DNA of 7,304 nt from Clostridia bacterium (GTDB lineage: Bacteria; Bacillota; Clostridia; Oscillospirales; CAG-272). Numbering within the stretch: the first letter of the stretch is position 1; every line of letters begins with the position of its first letter. The DNA is taken from the NCBI GenBank assembly GCA_024404655.1, contig JAKSPR010000141.1, forward strand, positions 1-7,304, read 5' to 3'. Shown piece by piece: positions 1 through 5,232 of this stretch. The notes below the pieces were generated by a model. It had not been told where the DNA came from and ran no database searches. It was given only the letters and a program-made list of their open reading frames with translations. Made by a program: the position numbers and the translations under genes.

Positions 1-23
1 AAACAGGACGCCCCGCGAAGCAT

Positions 24-53
24 GCAAGGGCGACCGCAAAGCCCTTGCCGGTC
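24..53. repeat. Hairpin with two competing pairings
   Basis: GCAAGGGC (24-31) and GCCCTTGC (41-48) form a perfect 8-bp inverted repeat with a 9-nt loop. Inside and beyond it, GACCG (32-36) can instead pair with CGGTC (49-53), and the two pairings exclude each other. No T-run follows on either strand, so an intrinsic terminator is not supported. Its function is unknown. It may be the tail of a structured RNA or a DNA site belonging to a gene left of the window. Confidence 0.5.
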
Positions 54-161
54 ACCCCACAAAACCGGGCGAAAAACGGAACCAAGCCGAGGGCACAACC
101 CCCGCCAAACAGCCATCTCCCCCTCCCCCATACCCCAAATTCTCCAAAGAGAGGATCATAT

Positions 162-186
162 CCCCCCATTTCCCACCCCAAAACCC
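162..186 (-). other. Canonical G-quadruplex motif (minus strand)
   Basis: On the minus strand four runs of three or more G (186-184, 179-176, 174-172, 167-162) are separated by loops of 4, 1 and 4 nt, which satisfies the usual G3+N1-7 pattern. Three more long C-runs on the + strand (119-123, 125-129, 133-136) lie just upstream. The motif sits about 50 bp upstream of the gap -35 box. Whether it folds or has a role is unknown. Confidence 0.55.
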
Positions 187-195
187 TCCTCCAAG

Positions 196-225
196 AAAAA
201 ATTCGCGTTTAATTGTGAATTTTTT
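196..225. promoter_or_regulatory. A/T inverted repeat and AT-rich block upstream of gap -35
   Basis: AAAAAATTC (196-204) and GAATTTTTT (217-225) are perfect 9-bp inverted arms around a 12-nt spacer. The block ends 10 bp before the -35 hexamer. It could be an operator for a dimeric regulator, or simply an A/T-tract UP-element region that strengthens the promoter of a highly expressed gene. Because both arms are mostly homopolymeric, part of the symmetry may be fortuitous. Confidence 0.35.
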
Positions 226-235
226 TGCAAAGCCC

Positions 236-264
236 TTGTATTTTCCCAGAAAATGGTTTATAAT
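236..264 (+). promoter_or_regulatory. Sigma-70-type promoter of gap
   Basis: A perfect -10 box TATAAT (259-264) lies 17 bp downstream of a weak -35 TTGTAT (236-241, matching only the first three bases of TTGACA). An AT-rich block lies upstream. The predicted start of transcription is near 270-271, giving a 5' UTR of about 55 nt before the gap start codon. The perfect -10 and ideal spacing make this the clear candidate. Strength must come from the -10 and possibly the AT-rich upstream block. Confidence 0.75.
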
Positions 265-274
265 AAATGTGTTT

Positions 275-290
275 AGGGAAGAAATTCCCT
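275..290 (+). promoter_or_regulatory. 5' UTR hairpin with GAAA tetraloop in the gap mRNA
   Basis: AGGGAA (275-280) and TTCCCT (285-290) form a perfect 6-bp stem closed by GAAA, a GNRA-type tetraloop. It would begin about 5 nt from the predicted mRNA 5' end and lies more than 20 nt before the ribosome-binding site, so it should not block translation. This position fits a 5' stabilising hairpin that shields a long-lived glycolytic mRNA from 5'-end-dependent decay. That role is inferred. Confidence 0.5.
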
Positions 291-325
291 TGATATCAGA
301 AATAATATTAACGGAGGATTTTACC

Positions 326-1354
326 ATGTCTGTTAAAGTTGCCATTAACGGTTTCGGTCGTATCGGCCGTCTCGCATTCCGTCAGATGTTCGGCGCTGAA
401 GGCTACGAAGTCGTCGCCATCAACGATCTGACCGACCCCAAGATGCTCGCTCACCTGCTCAAGTATGATACCGCTCAGGGTTCTTACTGCGGCTCCATCG
501 GCGAGAACGCTCACACTGTCTGCGCTACCGAGAACTCCATTGTTGTCGACGGCAAGGAAATCAAGATCTACGCTGAGAAGGACGCTAACAACTGCCCCTG
601 GGGTGAACTGAATGTTGACGTCGTTCTGGAGTGCACCGGCTTCTACTGCTCCAAGGAGAAGTCCATGGCTCACATCAACGCAGGCGCTAAGAAGGTCGTT
701 ATCTCTGCTCCCGCAGGCAACGATCTGAAGACCATTGTTTACTCTGTCAACGAGAAGACCCTGACCAAGGACGACCAGATCATCTCTGCTGCATCCTGCA
801 CCACCAACTGCCTCGCTCCCATGGCTAAGGCTCTCAACGACTACGCTCCCATCCAGTCCGGTATCATGACCACCGTTCATGCATACACCGGTGACCAGAT
901 GATCCTCGATGGCCCCCACAGAAAGGGTGACCTCCGCCGTGCACGTGCTGGCGCTCAGAACATTGTTCCGAACTCCACCGGCGCTGCTAAGGCTATCGGC
1001 CTCGTTATCCCCGAACTGAACGGCAAGCTGATCGGCTCCGCTCAGCGTGTTCCTACCTGCACCGGTTCTACCACCATTCTGGTTGCCGTTGTCAAGGGCA
1101 AGGACATCACCAAGGACGGCATCAACGCTGCTATGAAGGCTGCTGCTAACCAGTCCTACGGCTACAACGAAGATCAGATCGTTTCCTCCGACGTTATCGG
1201 TATGAGATTCGGTTCCCTCTTCGATGCTACCCAGACCATGGTTGCAAAGATTGATGACGACACCTACCAGGTTCAGGTTGTTTCTTGGTACGACAACGAG
1301 AACTCCTACACCTCTCAGATGGTCCGCACCATCAAGTACTTCGCAGAGCTTTAA
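326..1354 (+). CDS. gap: Type I glyceraldehyde-3-phosphate dehydrogenase
   Basis: This cytosolic glycolytic enzyme (EC 1.2.1.12) oxidises glyceraldehyde-3-phosphate to 1,3-bisphosphoglycerate with NAD+ and phosphate. The 342-residue length is normal for the family. Visible motifs are NGFGRIGR (8-15) of the Rossmann fold, Asp34 in AIND (preference for NAD+), the active-site SAASCTTNCLAP with nucleophile Cys158, the partner His185 in TTVHAYT, Arg241 in QRVPT, and the C-terminal SWYDNENSY. The ATG at 326 is chosen because GGAGG (313-317) lies 8 nt upstream and the protein then begins exactly at the family N-terminus; an upstream in-frame ATG at 215 lies before the promoter. Codons are strongly biased to pyrimidine-ending and AAG forms, as expected for a highly expressed gene and unlike the dap genes nearby. 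It stands alone, without pgk or tpiA, between its own promoter and terminator. Cys245 in RVPTCTGS replaces the more common Pro or Val. Confidence 0.98.
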   Translation: MSVKVAINGFGRIGRLAFRQMFGAEGYEVVAINDLTDPKMLAHLLKYDTAQGSYCGSIGENAHTVCATENSIVVDGKEIKIYAEKDANNCPWGELNVDVVLECTGFYCSKEKSMAHINAGAKKVVISAPAGNDLKTIVYSVNEKTLTKDDQIISAASCTTNCLAPMAKALNDYAPIQSGIMTTVHAYTGDQMILDGPHRKGDLRRARAGAQNIVPNSTGAAKAIGLVIPELNGKLIGSAQRVPTCTGSTTILVAVVKGKDITKDGINAAMKAAANQSYGYNEDQIVSSDVIGMRFGSLFDATQTMVAKIDDDTYQVQVVSWYDNENSYTSQMVRTIKYFAEL

Positions 1355-1367
1355 TTCTGAGATTTAC

Positions 1368-1405
1368 AAAAAAATCGACCGGCAGGATACTGCCGGTCTT
1401 TTTTT
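1368..1405. terminator. Bidirectional intrinsic terminator between convergent units
   Basis: GACCGGCAG (1377-1385) and CTGCCGGTC (1390-1398) form a perfect 9-bp GC-rich stem with a GATA loop, followed by seven T (1399-1405) on the + strand. Seven A (1368-1374) precede the stem, so the minus-strand RNA also has a stem followed, after two bases, by a T7 tract. It begins 13 nt after the gap stop and should end both gap and the minus-strand nadE/pentapeptide transcript. Confidence 0.93.
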
Positions 1406-1430
1406 GCGCTCCGAAGATCATTGAATCCTA

Positions 1431-1460
1431 CGGGCTGTCTCACTTACGTTCAACAGCCCG
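1431..1460. repeat. 8-bp stem inverted repeat without T-tract
   Basis: CGGGCTGT (1431-1438) and ACAGCCCG (1453-1460) are perfect inverted arms around a 14-nt loop. The element lies 6 nt beyond the stop of the pentapeptide gene. No T-run follows on either strand, so it is not a classical terminator. It may protect the 3' end of the minus-strand mRNA once trimmed back from the terminator at 1368-1405, or be a dispersed intergenic repeat. Confidence 0.5.
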
Positions 1461-1466
1461 CTTATG

Positions 1467-2045
1467 TTATCTGATTTTCAGCCCCATCATGGCTGCAAAA
1501 TACAGCGCCTGTTCCGGCGCAACGATCATGCCTTTCACGTCTTCCAGCCGCAGGGTCAAAGAGGAAATGTGACAGGAACGGATATCAAGTCCGGCAAGGG
1601 ACGTATCGGTAAAGTCCGTTTTGACAAGTTCACATTCCGTGAGGATCGGCTTCGACTTCTTTTTCAACGCTGCAAAGGAGGTCTCCGTCAGGTCGCAGCG
1701 GACAAACCGGACCTCACGGAAGGTCGCTTCCGCGGAATTCGCAGACTGCACCCGGCAGTCTTCAAAGGTGCAGTTTTCCAGAATGGTATTCTGAAACGCC
1801 GTACCCGTCATTTTGCAGTCGGAGAACGTGTTCCGGCGCAGAAGAATCCGTGGAAAAACCGCTTCGGAAAAATCGCAGGAGGAAAAGCTGCAGTCCTCAA
1901 AATCCACAGCGCGGAGATCCGACTCCCGGAAATTCACCCGGCGGAAGCTGCAGCCGTGAAATGTGGTCTGCTGCAGTCCGTCCGGAAAATCTATCGCCTC
2001 AAATTCAGTATCTGCGTAGTATTCTTCGTCGGTGGGAATCAGCAT
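1467..2045 (-). CDS. Qnr-like pentapeptide-repeat protein
   Basis: This 192-residue protein is built of pentapeptide repeats, which fold as a right-handed quadrilateral beta-helix. The central hydrophobic residue recurs every five positions: 29, 34, 39, 44, 49, 54, 59, 64, 69, 74, 79, 84, 89, 94, 99, 109, 114, 119, 124 (mostly Phe or Leu; position 104 is Ser). After a lysine-rich interruption (125-134) the register resumes at 135, 140, 145, 150, 155, 160 and 165. A non-repeat C-terminal segment (about 166-192) resembles the capping/dimerisation helix of Qnr proteins, and SLAGLDIRSC at 149-158 resembles the Qnr motif LGDLDIRG. Qnr proteins bind DNA gyrase and topoisomerase IV and protect them from quinolones; that activity is not established here, and many family members have unknown roles. 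There is no signal peptide, so it is probably cytosolic. The start follows the nadE stop by 3 nt, with AAGGAT (2052-2057) 6 nt upstream inside nadE, implying co-transcription and coupled translation. Confidence 0.88.
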   Translation of the reverse strand: MLIPTDEEYYADTEFEAIDFPDGLQQTTFHGCSFRRVNFRESDLRAVDFEDCSFSSCDFSEAVFPRILLRRNTFSDCKMTGTAFQNTILENCTFEDCRVQSANSAEATFREVRFVRCDLTETSFAALKKKSKPILTECELVKTDFTDTSLAGLDIRSCHISSLTLRLEDVKGMIVAPEQALYFAAMMGLKIR

Positions 2046-2048
2046 AGA

Positions 2049-2813
2049 TCAATCCTTACCGGCAAGGGTCGGTGCGTCATACTCAAACGCAGGCATCAGC
2101 TGCAGCTTGAACAGGTTGCGCACATGGCGGGTGTCGATGTTCTTCTTGATATCGGGATCCTCGCAGATACCCTCGCGGATATAGCGGTCGAGGGTCGCAT
2201 AAGTGAAACCGAGATTGTCTTCGTCGGTTTTGCCGCAGAGACCGTCGATCGGAGGCTTGTCAACCAGAACATCCGGCAGACCGCAGACACGGCCGATCGC
2301 CTTGACCTCCTGCACGGTCAGATGAGACAGGGGAGAAAAATCGCCCGCTGCATCGCCGTACTTGGTGGAGTAGCCGACCCAGTCTTCAGACAGATTGCAG
2401 GTGTTCGCCACACGGCCGTTGTTCGACTGGGAGACCGCATAAAGGGTGGTCATGCGCAGACGGGGGGCTAAGTTCGTGGTGGTCTGGGCGGAGAGCTCAC
2501 CGATGTTTGCGGAGACCGTCTTCTTCATGGCCTCAAAGGGCTCCTTGATATTGATGATATAATGGCGGATGCCGAGGTGAGAGACAAGAAGCTTTGCCAT
2601 GTCGATGTCCGCCTGTTCGCCGTTGGGCATGAGAACGCCGATGACACGGTCCTTGCCCAGCGCTTCCACACAGAGCGCCGCGACCACGGAGGAATCCTTG
2701 CCGCCGGAGATACCGACAACGGCATTGCAGTCCGGACCGTTCTTTGCAAACCATGCGCGGATCCAGGAAACGACCTGCTCTTTTACGGTTTTTGCATCAA
2801 ATGTATATGCCAT
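2049..2813 (-). CDS. nadE: NH3-dependent NAD+ synthetase
   Basis: This cytosolic enzyme (EC 6.3.1.5) makes the final step of NAD+ synthesis: it adenylates nicotinic acid adenine dinucleotide with ATP and amidates it with ammonia. The 254-residue protein is a single synthetase domain. The N-type ATP-pyrophosphatase loop GISGGKDSS is at 34-42, MPNGEQ at 62-67, the LAPRLRMTTLYAVSQ segment starts at 115, the conserved NLSEDWVGYSTKYGD at 140-153, and KPPIDGLCGKTDEDNLG at 186-202. It has no N-terminal nitrilase-type glutaminase domain, so free ammonia should be the nitrogen donor. The ATG at 2813 has AAAGGA (2824-2829) 10 nt upstream. It lies downstream of lysA behind a long hairpin, and I find no clear promoter of its own, so its expression either depends on readthrough of the dap operon or on a promoter I cannot recognise. 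It forms a tight pair with the downstream pentapeptide gene. Confidence 0.95.
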   Translation of the reverse strand: MAYTFDAKTVKEQVVSWIRAWFAKNGPDCNAVVGISGGKDSSVVAALCVEALGKDRVIGVLMPNGEQADIDMAKLLVSHLGIRHYIINIKEPFEAMKKTVSANIGELSAQTTTNLAPRLRMTTLYAVSQSNNGRVANTCNLSEDWVGYSTKYGDAAGDFSPLSHLTVQEVKAIGRVCGLPDVLVDKPPIDGLCGKTDEDNLGFTYATLDRYIREGICEDPDIKKNIDTRHVRNLFKLQLMPAFEYDAPTLAGKD

Positions 2814-2843
2814 GATTCGTTCATCCTTTCTTTGTTTTCAAAA

Positions 2844-2881
2844 TGTTAAACGATACACATCCAAATGTGTATCGTTTAACA
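2844..2881 (-). terminator. Perfect 17-bp hairpin between lysA and nadE
   Basis: TGTTAAACGATACACAT (2844-2860) and its exact reverse complement (2865-2881) flank a 4-nt loop. On the minus strand the stem begins 12 nt after the lysA stop and is followed only by TTTT (2843-2840), then GAAAAC. A long stem followed by a short T-tract fits a terminator, perhaps partial, for the dapA-lysA operon. The stem is unusually long and AT-rich (5 G/C of 17) and perfectly symmetric, so an RNase-processed spacer or a palindromic protein site governing nadE are alternatives. Confidence 0.55.
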
Positions 2882-2893
2882 AATACTGATTGA

Positions 2894-4192
2894 TCAGTTA
2901 TGGCAGCCCATGAGATCGGCATAGGTCTCACGGCGGACCGCCAGCGTATCCTTGCCGTCTGCGATCATGACGATGGGCGGACGGGGGATGCAGTTGTAGT
3001 TGGAGGCCATGGCGTAGTTATATGCGCCGGTCACGAGGACAGCCAGATAGTCGCCGACCTTGGGATCCTTCGGCAGCAGCATGTTTTCGCCGATCAGGTC
3101 ACCGGATTCGCAGCAGCGGCCTGCTACGGTAAAGGGGACCTCCGCCGCTTCGTCTGCGCGGTTGGCAAGGAGAACGGTATAGCGGGAGCCGTACAGTGCG
3201 TAGCGGGGGTTATCCGGCATACCGCCGTCGATGGCGGTGTAGCTCTTGAAGCCGGGGATGTTCTTGATGTTCTGAATCGTGTAAATCGTTACACCTGCGT
3301 CAGCAACCAGACTTCTGCCGGGCTCCATAAGGACCTGCGGCATGGGGAAGTTGTTCTCATCGCAGATCTTGTGCAGATGTGCGCCGATGAGCTTCAGGGT
3401 GCTGTCGATATCGATGTACGGATCAGCCTCCGTATAGCGGACGCCGATACCGCCGCCCAGATTGAGGGTGGAAGCGGTAAAGCCGTACTTGTCGCGGAGC
3501 ATGACGAGGAAGGTCATCATGAGATCCGCTGCATCGCAGAAGGGCTTCTCATCAAAAATCTGGGAACCGATGTGGCAGTGGAAGCCGCGGAGCTCGATGC
3601 CGGGCATGTCCATCGCCAGCTTGGTGATGGCCTCTGCCTGACCGGTCGTGATGGCGGAACCGAATTTGGAATCCACCTTGCCGGTATTGACGGCGTCAAA
3701 GGTGTGGGGGTCGATGCCGGGGGTCAGACGGAGCAGGATCTTCTGTCTGATGCCCTTTTCGACAGCATAATCAGAGATGCGGCGCAGCTCCGTTTCGTTG
3801 TCGCAGACGAAATAGCCGAGGCCGCTGTCGATGGCGAAGCGGATATCGTCCATGGTCTTTGCGTTGCCGTGGAAGTAGATATTGCCCGCGTCGAAGCCTG
3901 CGGCGAGGGCGATATAAAGCTCACCGGGAGAGACGACGTCAACGGACATGCCTTCCTCGGATGCGATCTTATAGATGCCCTTGAAGGACAGGGCCTTGGA
4001 TGCGTACAGGGGATGGGACTCGGGGCCGAAGTATTCCTTCATGGCGCGCAGATAGGTTCTGCACTTTGCGCGGACGCGGTCCTCATCCAGAAGATACAGG
4101 GGCGTGCCGTATTTTTCGGCAAGCTCCACCGTATCTGCGCCGTTCACGGTCAGATGACCTGCGGCGTTGACGGAAAGATTATCGTGAAGCAT
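2894..4192 (-). CDS. lysA: Diaminopimelate decarboxylase
   Basis: This PLP enzyme (EC 4.1.1.20, fold-III alanine-racemase-like) decarboxylates meso-DAP at its D-centre to L-lysine, the last step of lysine synthesis in the cytosol. The 432-residue length is typical. The PLP-binding lysine is Lys66 in YASKAL, followed by HGNAK (108-112), the HIGSQI motif (207-212), the phosphate-binding GGGIG (246-250), EPGR (290-293), CESGD (361-365; its Cys reaches the partner subunit's active site in this family) and GAYNYAMASNYN (389-400). The start has AAAGGA (4201-4206) 8 nt upstream in the 20-nt gap after ddh. It is the last lysine gene of the operon. A small palindrome, ACTGAT-TG-ATCAGT (2885-2898), overlaps its stop codon just before the long hairpin. 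Confidence 0.98.
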   Translation of the reverse strand: MLHDNLSVNAAGHLTVNGADTVELAEKYGTPLYLLDEDRVRAKCRTYLRAMKEYFGPESHPLYASKALSFKGIYKIASEEGMSVDVVSPGELYIALAAGFDAGNIYFHGNAKTMDDIRFAIDSGLGYFVCDNETELRRISDYAVEKGIRQKILLRLTPGIDPHTFDAVNTGKVDSKFGSAITTGQAEAITKLAMDMPGIELRGFHCHIGSQIFDEKPFCDAADLMMTFLVMLRDKYGFTASTLNLGGGIGVRYTEADPYIDIDSTLKLIGAHLHKICDENNFPMPQVLMEPGRSLVADAGVTIYTIQNIKNIPGFKSYTAIDGGMPDNPRYALYGSRYTVLLANRADEAAEVPFTVAGRCCESGDLIGENMLLPKDPKVGDYLAVLVTGAYNYAMASNYNCIPRPPIVMIADGKDTLAVRRETYADLMGCHN

Positions 4193-4212
4193 AGTATTTT
4201 TCCTTTTTCAGA

Positions 4213-5196
4213 TTACAGATAATGTGCGCGGAGCTCTTCGGGGGTGAGAGTGGAAAGCATGCCGGGCGCGACGTCAAAGACGGTCTTGCAGCCGGTGACG
4301 CCGGAGGAAACCATACGGTAAGCAGCTCTTGCGTAAGCACAGAGGACGCATGCGGTAAACTCAGGGTTGGAATCGAGGGTCAGGCTGAATTCCACAACGT
4401 GGTTATTCTCCTGCTCTGCACCGGTCTTGCCGGAGACGATGACGTGACCTGCGTGCGGGATGCCCATGTGCTTCTCATGGAGTTCTTCCAGAGAGATGAA
4501 GTTGACGGTGGTATCGTATTCATCGAAGTAGTTGGGCATGGTCTTGATGGCAGTTTCAATGGCAGCCAGATCTGCGCCTTCTTCTGCGACGACGTAACAT
4601 TCACGGGTGTGCTTCTCACGGGTGGTGAGGGTGGGGTTGGAACCGCTGCGGACTGCTTCCAGCGCTGCGGGAACCGGAACGGTATACTGTCTTGCATCGA
4701 CGACGCCGGGGATGCGGCGGATGGCATCGGAGTGGCCCTGGCTGACACCGCGGCCCCAGAAGGTATAGGGGGTACCGTCAGAGAGGACAGAAAGGCCGTA
4801 TGCTCTTGCAACAGAAAACAGACCGGGATCCCAGCCGACGGAGATCATGCCGATGTGGCCGTTTGCCTTGGCAGCGGCGTCAACATTTGCAAAATGCTCC
4901 GGGATCTTTGCGTGGGTGTCAAAGCTGTCAATGACGTTGAAGTCCTTTGCCAGCATGGGGGTCATGGTGGGAAGATCGGTTGCGCTGCCGCCGCAGATGA
5001 TCATGATGTCGACCTCATCCTTGTGTGCGGCTGCGTCCTCCAGCTTGTAGACCGGGACTTCGGGGAGAACGGTTTTCAGAGTTTCGGGTGCGCGGCGGGT
5101 GAAGAAGGCGGTGACCTTCATGTCGGGATTCTTGGAAGCGGCGAGTGCAACGCCTCTGCCTAAATTGCCGTAACCGGCGATACCAATGCGGATCAT
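4213..5196 (-). CDS. ddh: meso-Diaminopimelate D-dehydrogenase
   Basis: This NADPH-dependent enzyme (EC 1.4.1.16) reductively aminates tetrahydrodipicolinate with free ammonia to meso-DAP in one reversible step, bypassing the succinylase, acetylase and aminotransferase branches. The 327-residue protein matches the length of the Corynebacterium-type (type I) enzyme. It shows GYGNLGRG (8-15) of the Rossmann fold, Arg34-Arg35 placed to hold the NADPH 2'-phosphate, GGSATD (69-74), DTH (93-95), SVGWDPGLFS (119-128), WGRGVSQGHSDA (147-158), HTRE (196-199), MPNYFDEYDTTVNF (220-233), HAGHVI (248-253) and LDSNPEFTA (274-282). These match family signatures from end to end. The 36-nt gap after dapB carries AAAGGA (5210-5215), but 13 nt from the ATG, a longer spacing than its neighbours, which may lower translation. 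No alternative in-frame start lies closer to the site. With dapA, dapB and lysA it completes the route to lysine. Confidence 0.97.
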   Translation of the reverse strand: MIRIGIAGYGNLGRGVALAASKNPDMKVTAFFTRRAPETLKTVLPEVPVYKLEDAAAHKDEVDIMIICGGSATDLPTMTPMLAKDFNVIDSFDTHAKIPEHFANVDAAAKANGHIGMISVGWDPGLFSVARAYGLSVLSDGTPYTFWGRGVSQGHSDAIRRIPGVVDARQYTVPVPAALEAVRSGSNPTLTTREKHTRECYVVAEEGADLAAIETAIKTMPNYFDEYDTTVNFISLEELHEKHMGIPHAGHVIVSGKTGAEQENNHVVEFSLTLDSNPEFTACVLCAYARAAYRMVSSGVTGCKTVFDVAPGMLSTLTPEELRAHYL

Positions 5197-5232
5197 AGTG
5201 TTTATATATTCCTTTCTTTTTGAATACGATGT

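Larger units (their letters stand above)
1..235. other. Gene-free C-rich region upstream of gap
   Basis: I see no credible coding sequence, RNA gene or mobile element in this stretch. The short open frames crossing it have no family resemblance and run into the gap promoter. The + strand is strongly skewed to C and poor in G between about 97 and 190, with runs of four to six C, unlike the flanking genes. It holds several small structures listed separately: a hairpin at 24-48, a G-quadruplex motif on the minus strand at 162-186, and an A/T inverted repeat at 196-225. No T-tract follows the hairpin, so I cannot call a terminator for a gene to the left of the window. Confidence 0.7.

Noticed and set aside
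22..345. Short frames on both strands (84 and 97 codons) upstream of gap
   Set aside because: Low-complexity Pro/Ser- or Gly-rich products caused by the C-tracts; they overlap the gap promoter and show no ribosome-binding site worth the name.
308..919. 203-codon minus-strand open frame antisense to gap
   Set aside because: gap is unambiguous and strongly codon-biased; the antisense frame follows from that bias and would read out through the gap ribosome-binding site.
1464..2471. 335-codon + strand open frame over the pentapeptide gene and part of nadE
   Set aside because: It spans two real genes on the other strand and their junction and has no coherent motifs.
2814..2893. Dedicated promoter for nadE
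   Set aside because: The best pairing, TTGTTA (2882-2877) with a 17-bp spacer, leads to TGTGTA, a poor -10; no other hexamer pair is convincing.
2900..4222. 440-codon open frame on the + strand, antisense across all of lysA
   Set aside because: It is the shadow of a GC-biased gene: lysA on the other strand matches its family end to end, while this translation has no recognisable motifs and no promoter.
4222..5163. 313-codon open frame on the + strand, antisense to ddh
   Set aside because: Same explanation; ddh is certain from family motifs, and the antisense product resembles nothing and lacks a good ribosome-binding site.
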